Below, piece after piece: positions 13,050 through 25,289 of a stretch of 64,000 nucleotides of DNA. Position numbers and translations under genes: made by a program. The DNA is from Annona cherimola (taxonomy: Eukaryota > Streptophyta > Magnoliopsida > Magnoliales > Annonaceae), in assembly GCA_030490835.1 (NCBI GenBank), contig CM059972.1, positions 7,346,264 through 7,410,263 on the forward strand, written 5' to 3'. Within the stretch, counting starts at the first letter, position 1. Each line of letters opens with the position of its first letter. A model generated the notes under the pieces. That model saw nothing but the letters and a program-made list of their open reading frames with translations, was not told the origin of the DNA and did not search any database.

Positions 13050-14257
13050 TCGAAGTAGCAACTCTTTTTGTTATGACTAAGTTGTTTGTATCTTCCACAA
13101 TGAATTGTAGGTCATTTTGGATTTTTCTTCTCTTACTAGATTTTCCACCTTAACATTTTTGTCTATTCTTCTTTGGCCTACTTCAACCGTTACATACTTT
13201 TGGTGGTAGGATTTCAAGGAGCATGCAAACTACTTCCTAATGTGATCTATCTGGCAAGTTATGTATGATTAGAGCATATGTATCTTTGTAAGTATCTATG
13301 CTCAAAAATGAAGAATAATATTCTCTGGTTATAAATGAAGCATAATGATAACTACTAAAGCATGTAGACATGGATCCCATCAAGTACTCGTTCCCTATAA
13401 GTACAATATCTTTTATCTATCAAAATTGTATGTTAATACTGCTGCTAAGTCACTACAAACTCTACCTCAAATGCTTGTATCGCATGAGCTATCCTTGCCT
13501 TAGATAAAAGATCTTAAATGATGCGAAGGACACAAGGAACAACTTTTGTTTGTATGCATGTACCTCTCTCCTTCCTTTGCTAAAACACTCTTGTCATCTT
13601 TTTCCTAATGGATTCAAGAGTCTTTGTAACGCCCTGCCACTAGGCTTAGTTGGTCGCTAGTAGAGATCGTTATGATAAACCAGGATCCATCATGCCAGGC
13701 CAAGAATTAAGAAAAATTGTGCACTCACATCAACATAGTAAATTTTAAAATGTTGCACAACGGAAAATTCTAATAAAATTTCGACAGAGCCTTTCTTACA
13801 ATATTGGAGTCTGCACCTGCATACAACCACACCCATCACAAGCGGAAGGAAACTAAGTGGGATACATCTAATCATAATCTATAAATAATAAATATAAATT
13901 CTAGTAATTATCTTCAACTATACCAAGACTTGTATGAGAGAAATATATATTTGTTACCTCACTACAAGTTTTCTTTCCTCATAGTTAACATTATCCTGTT
14001 AAGACACCTCCATAAGATGTCATCATGCTCTACACCTGCAATAGTTTGCCTATTATCTAAAAATGGTAAAACAAAATAAAATGAGCTTGGGCAAGCTTAG
14101 TAAGTAGCATAAAATCGACAAGTATATTTCAAAATCAACAATGCACCATCTAATGCAGATATGAGTGTATTACATGCAAATACGCACCACTCACAACTCA
14201 ACTACATTGTACTCCACAAATGAGATAATATTATATATAATATGTAATGACTTATAT

Positions 14258-14565
14258 AGCTCGGGGCATCTCTCTCGCACTAATGCTAGACTCCTAAGCC
14301 TGTTAAGTCATTAGGTGGCTTGGAACACCTCTCTCACATTGATACCAGGGCCAAGGTCATTTACATCAATTGTATGGCTCAAGAATGTCCCTTTCTCACA
14401 TTGATCCCAGGGCCGAGGCCACACCACCAAAACCACACAAAAGTATATAACTTGGAAAGGTTCCTCTCTCACATTAATACTAGAGCCGAGACTACATTGT
14501 CAATACTACATCAAAGTATATAGCTCAAGAAGGTCCCTCTCTCATATTGATACCAGGGCCAAATC
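14258..14565. repeat. Degenerate 63-75 bp tandem repeats within the solo LTR
   Basis: About five units share the core 'ctctctcacattgataccagggcc' in diverged form, at roughly 14270, 14330, 14393, 14468 and 14540. Each is preceded by a 'tatagctcaagaaggtcc'-like segment. The spacing drifts between about 63 and 75 bases. Confidence 0.7.
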
Positions 14566-15330
14566 ATACTACGATCACAACACACACACACCTCCCAGGC
14601 AAATGCGCCTCTCACCCATGCAAGCCATCACCTTCACAACTGTCCATATCATGTATAAGTGCATAACTAGTAATCACAATAATAATATTTGGCATGCATA
14701 AATATGGAAAATACAAATAAAAATGTTACACCTAAATAAACACCTAACACCTTAATAGAAAATTTCCAAATAAAAAAATGTGTGAACAACCTTTTAGGGT
14801 CATGCCATACACCACAACATTAGTACACCATGAAAATCTCACCCTACATTTCATTATAATTAATTCTTATAACAAAAAATACAAAAACTACCATTTTTGC
14901 AATTTTCTATAATGGGGCTTTCAAACCCCAAACCCAAGTCTACTATTTCAACCTCACAACATCATGCTCTTACTTTACCAATGAAATTTCACTATCATTC
15001 CTTACCCAAATTTTCCTCACATGTGTTCCATGTTAAGCTACACCCATTTCCACCATTCACCCACTATTCATTTTCTTCTCCAAGCTAAGGTTTTCAAACC
15101 CAAAATTCAGACCATCGTAAACCATAATATTCCATTCACATATCATCAAAACATGTCAAAGAGAAGTAATAGGAAAGAAATCTAAAGAAAAACTACTTAC
15201 CTTGCAACCTCCCATGTATTCCTCCAAACCCTCAAAATTTCAAGCTTTCATGTACTTAGATCTTTCACTTTAATGAAGAAGCCAAGCTCACAAATAATCC
15301 TACGATGTGAGAAAGGAAAGGTATGAGGAA

Positions 15331-15340
15331 GGGGGGGGGG

Positions 15341-15421
<81 letters not shown>
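15331..15421. repeat. Poly-G followed by (AG)39 microsatellite
   Basis: Thirteen G residues run into a perfect AG repeat to 15421, inside the solo LTR. Open frames on both strands here are Arg-Glu or Ser-Leu dipeptide artefacts. Confidence 0.97.
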
Positions 15422-15426
<5 letters not shown>

Positions 15427-15995
15427 ACGAGAGGAGAGAACTCCCCTCTTTCTTTCTTTTTTTTTTCTACTGGTTGCTGCATCCCTTTTCTTTCTTTTTT
15501 TCATGGGCATTGCCCCATTTCCAATTAATTTGGATAGATGGGGGCTGCTCACGTGAGCAGCACCCCATCTCTTATATATATTTTTTATTATATTATACAT
15601 AAGTTAATATATAATATAACTTAATAATATAATAAGTTAATATACAATGCATATTTAATACTAATACCAATCCCTTCAATCATTCTTTTAATAAATATTT
15701 ATTATATACACATCAAATAGTCTTCAATATTTCATAAATATTTTTAATTAACTGACAACATTTAATAAAGTTGTCCAGCTTGCCAAATAATTAGCCATTA
15801 AAATAATAACACTTTAAAATGCTTATTCAACCATGTCCACCTTCAATATTAACTAAAAATTGAGACTTGGGTCTCACAGTCTTGCAAATTAGCATGCCTC
15901 ATTGCACTTTGACCCAAATATTAAAAGATTTAGAGACATTATTTTCCAATACCATGAAGACCATCACACATCTTTTCATTGGTATTATGCTCATC

Positions 15996-16381
15996 ATAAT
16001 CAACCTTGTCATTCTAAAGTTAGTTTAATGTAGAAAATAAATGCAAACCACAATAAGTCAATTTATATAAAATATGCTAATGACTGATGTAATTTCATAC
16101 ATACGACACTTTGTAAAACATGTTAATTTCAATAAAAAAAACATGATAATGACTTCCCTAATTTCAAACATTAATATAACAACCCTACTTGGGTAATATG
16201 ATCCACTTCAGTGTATTCATCAAATGACACACTTGTGTAATGATAAGAAATATCATTGTGCATACCACCAACACCTAAATAACAAAAGCAAAGTGAACTT
16301 TGACATATACATTGAACTAGTGGGTTAGAGAGCATGCAAAATAATAACAAATGAACTTTCTAAGTCCTCATATTCAAATGT
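15996..16381. other. Further decayed MULE-flank DNA
   Basis: It lies upstream of the recognisable transposase residues on the minus strand and may be older transposase sequence, but I see no readable motif in it. Confidence 0.3.
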
Positions 16382-18330
16382 TATTGAACTCTCATTGACG
16401 TGAATCAAGTACTTATTTTTAAGAGCATTATGATCATCAATTTAATTAAAATTAACCGAAACACGTTAACGCTAACACTATAAAGGAGATAACGTAAAAT
16501 AATAGAGAGTAAGGTCGAATCCACAGAGAGATGATAAAATTTTGAATTGTTTGAGATTACTATACTTTATGAGAGATGAAAGAAAAGAGAGAAAGATTGA
16601 AAAAGAGAAATAGAAAGAATGGAGAGAGAAAGAAATTAGAGAGAAGACAAAAATAAGGTAAAAAGAGAATAGAAAAGCAGGTAGAGAGGAGAGAGCAAGA
16701 AGATAGAGAGAAGTAAAGAGAGAGAACTAGAGAGAGATAAGAGAAAGAAGAGAAGGTAGAGAGAAGAAAATGAAGGTAGAGAGAGTAAGAAGAGAGAAAG
16801 GAGAGGAAAGAAGAGAGAAACTATAAAGAAAGAAATTGTAATTAATTAACAACAACTAAATTAAATTTATTCTAAGAAAGTAATTAAAAATTATAAAACT
16901 TAAACTATAAGGCACGAAAGGAAAATACATTAAATTTAATTTAAAGATTACAAAACATTAAATAAAGCAGTAAATCTAATCTAAGAATTAAAACTGCAAA
17001 ATTAACAACTACAAAATACTAAAAATAAACTACAAAGTGAAAATAAAAATTTCATCATCCAAAGTGAATAGCAAATCTCCACCATAGAAAATTTTATCCC
17101 ACAAGGAGTAGATTCCACCTAAAGGACTGAGTTGTTGGTTATGTGGTAAGAGGGCCCATGGCCTTATGGTTGGGCACACCTTTGGAAGATACTGAGCCCA
17201 ACGTGGGATTCTCATTTTCAGAGTTATTGTAGCTGCCCTTTTCATTTGCTCCTCCCTGTTGCCTTTTGCTTTGCCGCAACTGACGATGATGTATCCACCA
17301 TGATTCTGCTATTGTAACATGCTACTAGATCTTGCTGTTTGGATTTTGCTTCGTGGAATTTTAGGACGGCCGGTAGTTCTAAATCGTAGTTACCTTGATC
17401 ACGAATGTACAGAGTGCTGGTTTGGGACGCCGCTTGAATTAGTGGCTGGATGCAGCTGCCGATTGCTTGAATCAGAGATGCTTGCTGCTGCTGAATGGAT
17501 TTTTGCAGGAAGTTGTTTTCATGGAGGTTGGGCGATTGAAAAGGGGCTGGAAGATGGGTTGCGGATTGCATCAAAGCTGGCCGAAATAATGGAATAGGTG
17601 GCCATTAGATTAGGACGGTTTTCTGCTGCTGGCTACTGTCTTTTGATGTCAGTGGAGGGGAAGGTGGTTCATGGTTGCTGCTGTTCGGTGATGAGGAGAA
17701 AATGGGTTTGTGGCTTTGAGATGGATTGACAGGTTGTTGGATTTTCTGGTTGGTTGCAGGGATCGTGGACTGAGTGCTGAACTTGGGCAGATGGGATGCT
17801 ATTCGGCCCTGCTATCGGTGCTTGAATCGAAGATACAGAGGCTGTTTTGGACGGTCACTAATTGCTTACTGCTCGGGATTGATGAACGTGTCGCCGTGAT
17901 TCGGGTTGGGCAATTCGGCGGAGAGCCATGGCTGCTGTTCGGCTGTTTAGATTGTGCGGACAGCTGGCTGGGATTTTTCGGCAATTCATTGGTTCTGTGG
18001 AATTTCGCTGCCGTTGATTGTTATGGTGAATGGGTGGCCATGGCTGGACGCAGATCTCTTTTGGCCGAAATGGAGGAGACTTGCTGGAAAATGTGTTATG
18101 GCAGGCTGATTTTGGACGGTTGATTTCTGTTTGGGGATGAGATGTGTGTCATGCCATTTCTGCTTGAAATTAAGGGCCGTTGGAGGAGATGGTAACGGAG
18201 ATGGGGCAGCCGCAACCATGAAAAGATGGTGGAGCACCGAACCAGTGCTCCGGCGGTACACTTGCAATGGTACAAATGCAATAGATGAATGTGAATTTAA
18301 AAATGTAATTTTCTGGCCAACTAATTTTAA
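16382..18330 (-). mobile_element. Decayed LTR fragment related to the LTRs at 22332 and 27769
   Basis: The left end ('tgacgtgaatcaagtac...taatttaattaaaattaacc') matches the left ends of the two LTRs of the 22332-30200 element. It is followed, as there, by a GA-rich tract (16560-16830), an A/T-rich segment, a GC-richer ~1-kb block, and a conserved 'tggagcaccg...gtgctccggcg' motif near 18230-18256. No primer-binding site adjoins its left end. The expected TGATAA start is missing at the right, so this is a truncated copy or solo LTR. Confidence 0.65.
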
Positions 18331-19468
18331 TATTTTTATAAATATTCTTAATGCTCCAGCACCTCCTCTTTCTTCTTTTTGTCATTTTTCGTTTTTAAAA
18401 AAAAAACGAGCTCCAGCACGTCCTTTTTCTTCTCTTTGTCATTTTTTTCGTTTTTTTTTTTTCAAAAAAAAAACAAAGCTGCTGCTGAAACCTTCTTGAG
18501 GTTTTTTTTTTAACTGCTCATAATTTTTATCCAAATCAAAATACGTATGCAACAAGTATGTGTCGTTATATTTATAAAATAAATATAAAAAAAAACATAA
18601 AATCAAATCATCATAAGAAACATTTTATTTCCACGCAACAAGAACAACTGCCCGCATCCAACTTTCAAATTGAGTTAGGGCCTCAAAAAAAGCCTAGGGA
18701 TTAAATTCTCGCCTCCACCCTCCTGAGCTTTTACATAAAAAAAAATATATATGTTAATTTTTCGCACTCCTAGGACCAATATACAAGAAAAATAAAGCTA
18801 TATTTTTTTTCTAGTTGTGAGTTCACCCAGAAAATCTCTGTTTTCAGTGCCTTATTGTACACGGACTAACCACCGTTATATGGTTAGTGGCGACTCCAAA
18901 AGTTAATATATTAAATTTTATCAACATTTATACGCAATTACTAACTGCTAATTGCGTCTAATTGAGATACATGTTTGTGTTTGACTAATTCGCATCATTT
19001 AAAAATCTCTAAAAATTTGCATCATTTAAAAGCCTTAACGTTTGCATCTCCCTTCTTTAACCCCCATGTCTACACCTTTTTACATTTTTTCCATTTCTGA
19101 TCTTGAACCCCTTCTCTACACCGTTTATATTTTTAATTTTTGCACATTTAATTTCAGTATCTGACTTGCATCACGTCTAACTCGCTAACTTGCATGTCAT
19201 ACTTATTCTCTTCTCTGGTGTATGCACATTTTATTTTCTCATTTTAGTTCATGATTATATATATTTTTTGAACCTACCTTACACTTTTTAGGCCCATTTG
19301 CCGGCCCACGTGCTACACCCACATCAATAACTTCTACACTCATAATAATGTAGTCAAATAACAAAAGTGTACTAAACTAATGCCCCACCACAACATATAA
19401 TGATAGAGTTAATTTATTAAATCACCATAAAATAAATTCGAGTATGTGTTCACATCATTAGCTTTGGT
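18331..19468. other. AT-rich DNA, no gene recognised
   Basis: It contains homopolymer runs, two near-copies of 'gctccagcacctcctttttcttct' at about 18355 and 18410, and a short GC-balanced segment at 18800-18900. No coding potential is evident. Confidence 0.4.
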
Positions 19469-20009
19469 TAGGGGTGGGAATCGGTGCTGGTCGACCCGTG
19501 ACCCGACCCGATCCTATTTAATACCGGGACGGGTCGGGATTTCATGCCCGGTGGGTCGGATACTTGAGATTTTTAAAGAATGGCGGGGTGGGTCGGATAT
19601 TTGATAATGGCGGGTCGGGGCGGACCTACCCGCCGACCCGCTAATCAATTTCTTATCTCTCACATAAAAAAATCTCATTTAATGCTAATATTCATGTTTT
19701 ATTTAAGTATTTATATTTTATTTTGACTGATTAGTAATAGATTGAAGCATATAATAGTTAAATTTAATATAGATTTGTCTTTATACTTGATAGGTTCATA
19801 AATTTTTAAAAACTTCTTACTTGACCCGCAGTTTTTACCCGACCCATTGACCCGATACCGATCCGAATTTTGTCCCGAGACCTAATAGAAAAAAGTAAGG
19901 GTCAAACTGACCTTGTCTCGGCTCGGTATAAAAATAAGAGTTAAACAAGATTTTTGAAAAGTAGGGTCAGGGTTGGGTACACCCCAACCCGCCCCGATTC
20001 CCACCCCTA
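19469..20009. mobile_element. Non-autonomous hAT element (TAGGGGTGGGAATCGG termini)
   Basis: Perfect 16-bp terminal inverted repeats, TAGGGGTGGGAATCGG and its complement, bound a 541-bp element. The flanks GCTTTGGT (19461-19468) and GCTTCGGT (20010-20017) are an 8-bp target duplication with one mismatch, the hAT signature. Subterminal DNA is rich in CGACCCG/CGGGTCG motifs, probable transposase-binding repeats. The 19967-20215 frame starts inside it and is not a gene. Confidence 0.85.
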
Positions 20010-20017
20010 GCTTCGGT

Positions 20018-20580
20018 GTTGTCATTTGTCCTAGAGCCCTTTTTATTTATGTATTTGAAAATTGATTCCATCAATTTTAATAACTTCTTTGAAACAACTT
20101 TAAAATGTGATACTCTGTACCTTCTTTCAATCTCACTAGTTGTAAGATTATCTTGTATAGAATTACTTCTAACATTATCAACCAAGGAAATATAGCTACT
20201 TCCAATTTTAGCCACCTAGGAAACATACACATACAGTTGAATCTTTAGGACTCTCATCCAATTAATGTTTGTATACATCACGACAATTGTATGATGTCAT
20301 TATCTCCATAAAGTTAACTAATAGAGACAAATGTCAATATCAGGTATTTTGAAGCTAATTTTGATATTGTCCTCCAGAATTTTTGTCAATTTGTGAATAT
20401 CATCTAACATATCAAAGTGATATAACTTATCAAAATCAACAACATATACTTCTATTCTTCCTTCTAATATTCAGTGACACTTGTCCTTGACTTCCTATGA
20501 AAGACTCCTTCACAGTGAATGCGTGACTTGAGGTCTCTACTAGACATACCTATTTCAAATTAATATTTCCATGTATCATG
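20018..20580 (-). pseudogene. Possible N-terminal MULE transposase relic
   Basis: Minus-strand reading gives a broken stretch with FDKLYHFDMLDDIHKL and, nearer the hAT element, an unbroken 82-aa frame (EIERRYRVSHFKVVSKKLLKLME). The first segment resembles the acidic N-terminal region of plant MURA-type proteins. It could be the missing front of the transposase whose tail is at 13050-15995, with later insertions between. This is an inference; the similarity is weak. Confidence 0.3.
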
Positions 20581-21540
20581 TTACCATCACATATTATGGA
20601 CATGCATGAGCAAATGACATATTTTATCTAAGTTACCAATTGCCATTATAACACATGGCATATAATAGTTTTGTAATCAACCAATTTTACATGAAATGTG
20701 AAAAATCACGATGCATGATAATGGAAATGCAAATGGATGCATATATGTCACTTATTCATGTTATTGTTAGTCAGGACAGATGCAACTTTTGTCATAAGTA
20801 GTCTCATCAACAGACTAGCAGTGCATGCAAAAAAAAAAAACCTTGATCATTGCAGCAACTTTAGCTAGCCTTCGAAAATGGTGGTCCTATTCATGAATAC
20901 ACTGGAGCCCCTCTCTTTCTTTTATACAGACAGATCTTTCTCATCGAGCGATAAAAAAGCACCTACATGTTATACAAAATTGCAAATGACAACATTATGC
21001 CACCTATATCAAGGACCTATAAGGCTCAACTAATCCTTTTTCTGTCTCCTCCATGATGACAATTAGAAAAAATCAATATTCTCCTAAAAAATCGAGATTG
21101 TCAACACATAGAGAAAAATGTAACTCAAAATAAAATTACTAGTAACAAGATGAACAAGGATACATTATGTAGACTTGATGTTTGATTTCTAACAATAGTT
21201 ATTGCAAGGATTTACAAATAGCAACCCACTACTAGTAGCTTATAAACGCAAAGGTACTTTGTAGAGGAACGAAAGCAATAAGAAAATAGAATATTTAAAG
21301 GATTTTAGGTAAAGATTGAGGTTTTGATGCAGGGATTGCAAAGATAGAATTTGTTCATATATAGAAGAAAATAGTGGGAGATGATGAGAATTATGCTTGG
21401 GAATTTTGATTTCAACTAGGACTCAATTAACTAATAGTCTAAGGTTACTTTTGACATTTCACCTTTATCCTAATCTAACCATTTCGCACCATCTACAGTT
21501 TCTGTCAAAAGAGGGGATACACCTACAAAAAGTAAGGAAC
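20581..21540. other. AT-rich intergenic DNA
   Basis: No open frame of useful length, transposon terminus or RNA gene was recognised. Confidence 0.4.
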
Positions 21541-21543
21541 TAT

Positions 21544-21825
21544 GGGTGTGTTTGGTAATGAATAAAACTTTTGATGAAAAATTTTGAAAAATAAAAGTTG
21601 TCAAATGATGTGATATTGTAGGGGTAATGATGAGGAGTAAAGAGAATTAATTTAAAATAAATAGGTTAGTTGTATTGGTAGTTGTGTAGAAATGATTGAA
21701 AAGTAGGGTTGTTGTATAGAAAGATGTGTAAAAAATAATTAAAAAAACAGTAGTTATGGAGAGTGAAAAAGTTTTAGATTGAAAATTTTTAACGTGACAA
21801 CTTTTGCAAATTGCCAAACACACCC
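21544..21825. mobile_element. Tourist-like (PIF/Harbinger) MITE
   Basis: The 282-bp element has termini GGGTGTGTTTGG and CCAAACACACCC and is flanked by TAT on both sides (21541-21543, 21826-21828). It is the best preserved of a family with another copy at 58124-58394 and decayed copies near 38012-38226, 60090-60275 and 62440-62685. The shared core reads 'caaatgatgtgatat...aggggtaatgatgag'. Confidence 0.85.
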
Positions 21826-21828
21826 TAT

Positions 21829-22326
21829 ATAAGTATATTTATAATTTTAAAGAACTTAGGAACACAGATGTAATATTGATGAAAAGTATATAAAAAATCC
21901 CTTTAATAAAAATAAATAATATTAAATATAATAGTAAAATTGAATTTTTCATCAATCATATGGGCTTAGATCATTCCATCAATAGTTTGATAGGACGAGA
22001 TGTCTGAAGTTAGCCTTGATATATAAAAAAATAACGGAATCGATCCACTTGAATTTCTTGGTTTAATAGCTAAATGCATAATATTTTGGAAAAATCATTT
22101 ATTATATTGTTAAAATTATATGTATTTAATAATGCAACTTGGTATTCTCTGCCCTAATTTATGATTGTATCCTTTCTTAGCAAATTCTTAAGCGAGAAAA
22201 TATAATTAAAGAGTAATCTGAATTTCAATATGAAACCAAGATCGGAATTAATTTCAACCCGGTCCAAACTGAAAATTTAAGATTAGAGTTAAGGTTTACT
22301 TGACTTCGATAGACTTGTAATTAAGG
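21829..22326. other. AT-rich spacer between a MITE and an LTR element
   Basis: No feature was recognised. It ends in the left target duplication TTCAC of the following retrotransposon. Confidence 0.4.
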
Positions 22327-22331
22327 TTCAC

Positions 22332-24004
22332 TAATGTGAACCAAGTGCTAGTTGTTAAGAACATTATAATGACTAATTTAATTAAAAATAACCAAAATAC
22401 ATTAAAGCTAACATTATACGTAAGATAATATAGAATAATGATGAATCGAGTCAAATCCAAAGAGATGTAATAAGGTTTTCCAATTGTTTAAGAAGAGATG
22501 AGGAGAGAGAGAGAGAGAGAGAGTTAAGAGAAAAAAGAGGGGAGAAGTTAGAGAGAGAGAAAGAGAGAGATGGAGAAGAGAAAGAAGAGAGGGTAGAGAG
22601 GAAAGAGAAAGAAGAAGGAACCAAATCTACTCTAAGAAAGTAATTAAAAATTATAAAACTTAAACTATAAAAGTAGAAAATAAAAATGCATTAAATTTAA
22701 TTTAGGGGAGGCTGAAATTTCTGCTACAAGTTGGATTTAGAATTGAAAAGGGGCGGTCGTTGGTCATTTTGGTTGCCTGCGAGATGAGAGAAAGGCTGGA
22801 GGTTTGGTGCTTGCCGGTTGAAAAAGGGGATGTGATGTGTGAAGAATTTTGGAGGGCCGGCAATTAGGAGAGAGATGTTGGAATTAGAGAAGAATGGCAG
22901 ATGGCTGGTACGGTAAATTTTGACAGCTGCTTAGATGGGTTTTGGCGAAAATTTCTGGCCGTGATGAAGGACTGCTATCGGTGAAGAAAGCTGGCCGCTG
23001 GCATGATGTAGAAGCTCGGGTTTGGTTGGTCGGATGAATTGGGACTTTTTGGATCAGACGGCTGAATCGTGGCTGCCGGTGGTGAAGCAGAGAAGGGACG
23101 GTGGCTGTTGATGGGTGTTTGGTAATAGAGGCGACCGGCTGCTCTGTTGAATCGGTGGGTAGGTTTGGCAATTTGGGTCTGGATCGGAAAGCAGTCGGCG
23201 ACGTTGGGGAAGAAGATGCTGGTGTATGGTTGAAAATGAATAGAAGGGCTGGAGATTGGATGAGAACTGAAGTAACGAGATGGTAGATTTTCAAAATAGA
23301 CTGCCGGTTTTGCTTGGACGATGGTCATTTGGTTAATGAATTTGGAAATAGCAAATGCTGGAGCTTAATCGGTGCCTTGGCTGATGTTGCCTGTTGCGAT
23401 TTGGGATGCGTGGTTGCCTGGCATTGAGAAGACGGTGCTGAATCAATCAGGTTGCTCGTTCTCTGCTCGTTAGTTCAATTGCAGGTTGATAAAAATTGCT
23501 GGCTTTGGAGAAGGCAGCCATTGACGGTCAAGTTGGGGAAGAACGTGGAGCACTGAATCACATTTGTTTTCATGCTCAGGCAGTGCACGGTTACTTGGTG
23601 TACCTGCAGTGATTAAACGTGAATTTAAATATTGATTTCCGGCCAAATCTTCTTAACTTAATTTTATTTATAATAATTCATTCTTTGATGGTTCGCTTTA
23701 TACTCATATGTTAAAATATATATATAATTTGCCCAAACGAAATATTCTATAAATTTGCCCAAATTAATTTAATAGGCTAAATATTGTAAAATCATTTGTG
23801 AGCCTATTTAATTTATTTTTAATATTCTTAATTTCATTTTATTTTTTATATTCTCAAACTAATGCAAAATAACCTATTTTATAGCAAAATTAAAAAATTT
23901 ATTAAAAATCTACTTTTCATGAAATTTCACATAAAACTTATATTTAATTAACATTTTTATACTTAATAGTGTATTAAATTATATGAAAATTTTAAGAATT
24001 ATCA
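22332..24004 (-). repeat. 3' LTR of the non-autonomous element
   Basis: It shares with the 5' LTR the end 'gaaccaagtgct...taatttaatta', the GA-rich tract (22497-22615), a GC-richer block with 'tggagcac' near 23549, and the TGATAA terminus. It is directly followed at 24005 by the polypurine tract of the internal region. Frames at 22884-23328 and 23101-23286 fall in it and are not genes. Confidence 0.72.
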
Positions 24005-24989
24005 CACCCCAAACTTACATATTGCTAATCCTTTAGCAATCAAAATAGTTTAATATATAATATTTTTAAAATCTTAATATAATATTAATTTTATCACTGA
24101 TAAAAATCTAAGTGCGGTGCTAATAGTGAGGTTTAGAAGTAAATTTCATTAGTAGATATAGGTAAAAAAATTTCATGATACATATAAAAGAATATAGCAC
24201 ATGTGTATGTGTATTAATGAACATGTAGCACTTGATAAATTGATTAGTTTCACTCATCCCAACTAAGCAACATTTACATCAAATTATGATAGTGATAGTT
24301 TTTATATATCTATTTTTTCTCCCCTCATCATATTTCAGGGTATCCAGGGATTCTTCTTTTTCTCTTTTTTAAATCTTTTTTCTTCCCATCACCATATTTG
24401 AGGATATCTAGAGAATTTTTTCTATTTATTTTTTTATTTTCAAACTAACAATTATCAAATGTTGTTATTGAAGGTTACTTACTTGGATGAGGAAAAATTT
24501 TATATTATCATGGTGTCCATCATATTCATTAGTGTACATGTGAAATAAGTCTATCAAAATTTTAGAAGCACATGAAAATATTTTTACAAATATAACTAAT
24601 TACAATTTGCTTCTTCACTCACGACTAAGCATAACAAATGCACTTTGATTTTGCTTTTATATATTTTTCTATCATTTTTTTAAAAAAGTCGTTTTTATTC
24701 TCTTTTTTATTTTTTTGTATTTATTATCTTTTAAATTTTAAGTTAAATAAACTCAACCTCCCAACTTAAATGTTACTATCTTTAATAAACATGCACAAAA
24801 TATAAATTTATAGAAATAAGATAGCAGGGAAAGAGACAACTTGGGGTGTAATGGTCTGATTAAATTACTGTATCTTTAACCTACACGAAAAGAAAAGCAA
24901 ACCAACGGAAAAGAGATATAGATACGTATTGAGTTGCCTTCAAATCAGTGCTAAGTTTTACGTCATTAGCTAGACGTAATGAACTCATG

Positions 24990-25289
24990 CTATCCAACTC
25001 CTATTCTATCAAAATTTTTAACATCGTGCAAATTATTTAATTTTTTCATATAGTCATGCTCAAAAGTTTTAGAGATAAGTAGATTATCAATGATGTCCAA
25101 TATATAACATTCTTCTTTTTTATCTACATTATTCACATTTATTGGACTGTCATCGATGGAGAACATGATTTTATTATGGGTTAAACATGGTTCCTTTCGA
25201 ATGCATAACTCTTTGAGAAATTGATTATAATTTAGAATATATTTTATAACATTAAATAGTGAAATTTTAATATGAACGTGTTTAAACAT
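24990..25289 (-). pseudogene. Gag-like remnant in the non-autonomous element
   Basis: This 99-aa minus-strand frame includes NQFLKELCIRKE, resembling the [13 protein letters not shown] segment of the intact gag-pol protein at 42310-47724, a region between gag and protease in Athila/Tat elements. Neighbouring minus-strand frames (for example 26234-26569, MANHVDQLIAVTKK) suggest a longer, decayed gag. No protease or polymerase follows. Confidence 0.5.

Larger units (their letters stand above)
13625..15878 (-). mobile_element. Solo LTR of a Ty3/gypsy-type element (TSD GTCTT)
   Basis: The 2254-bp sequence starts TGTAACGCCC and ends GGGTCTCACA, the canonical TG...CA. It is flanked by an exact 5-bp target duplication, GTCTT at 13620-13624 and 15879-15883. 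No internal region is present, so it is a solo LTR left by LTR-LTR recombination. Minus orientation is preferred because the minus strand has a TATATATAAG box (15571-15580), then a CT-rich leader and a GTAAGT donor-like site (near 15195-15200). It contains (GA)39 and a set of degenerate tandem repeats. The lineage is unknown. Confidence 0.82.
13050..15995 (-). pseudogene. MULE (Mutator-like) transposase relic, split by a solo LTR
   Basis: Conceptual minus-strand reading, with several stops and frameshifts, gives the C-terminal half of a plant MURA-type transposase. In order it shows a segment ending in SKSFNIWVKV (15884-15990), TLESIRKKMTR just after the LTR (13624 downwards), a decayed SWIM zinc-finger region (FEVEFVV ... 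IDKRYCTYRE), PDRSHW (near 13245), PPKV...GRPKKNR (near 13155-13205) and a zinc knuckle with one lost Cys, CGRYKQLSHNKKSC (13051-13102). The 13625-15878 solo LTR interrupts it between ...ICK and TLES..., and removing the LTR with one TSD copy makes the two protein segments abut. It is non-functional. Upstream coding parts are mostly lost or scattered. Confidence 0.75.

Noticed and set aside
14258..14565. CRISPR-like repeat array
   Set aside because: The units are diverged with drifting spacing in a plant LTR; there are no uniform repeats with unique spacers.
15265..15600. Overlapping ORFs on both strands around the AG tract
   Set aside because: They are simple-sequence artefacts inside a solo LTR.
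17242..18267. GC-richer ORFs as host genes
   Set aside because: Equivalent blocks occur in the LTRs at 22332 and 27769, and the frames are not conserved between them.
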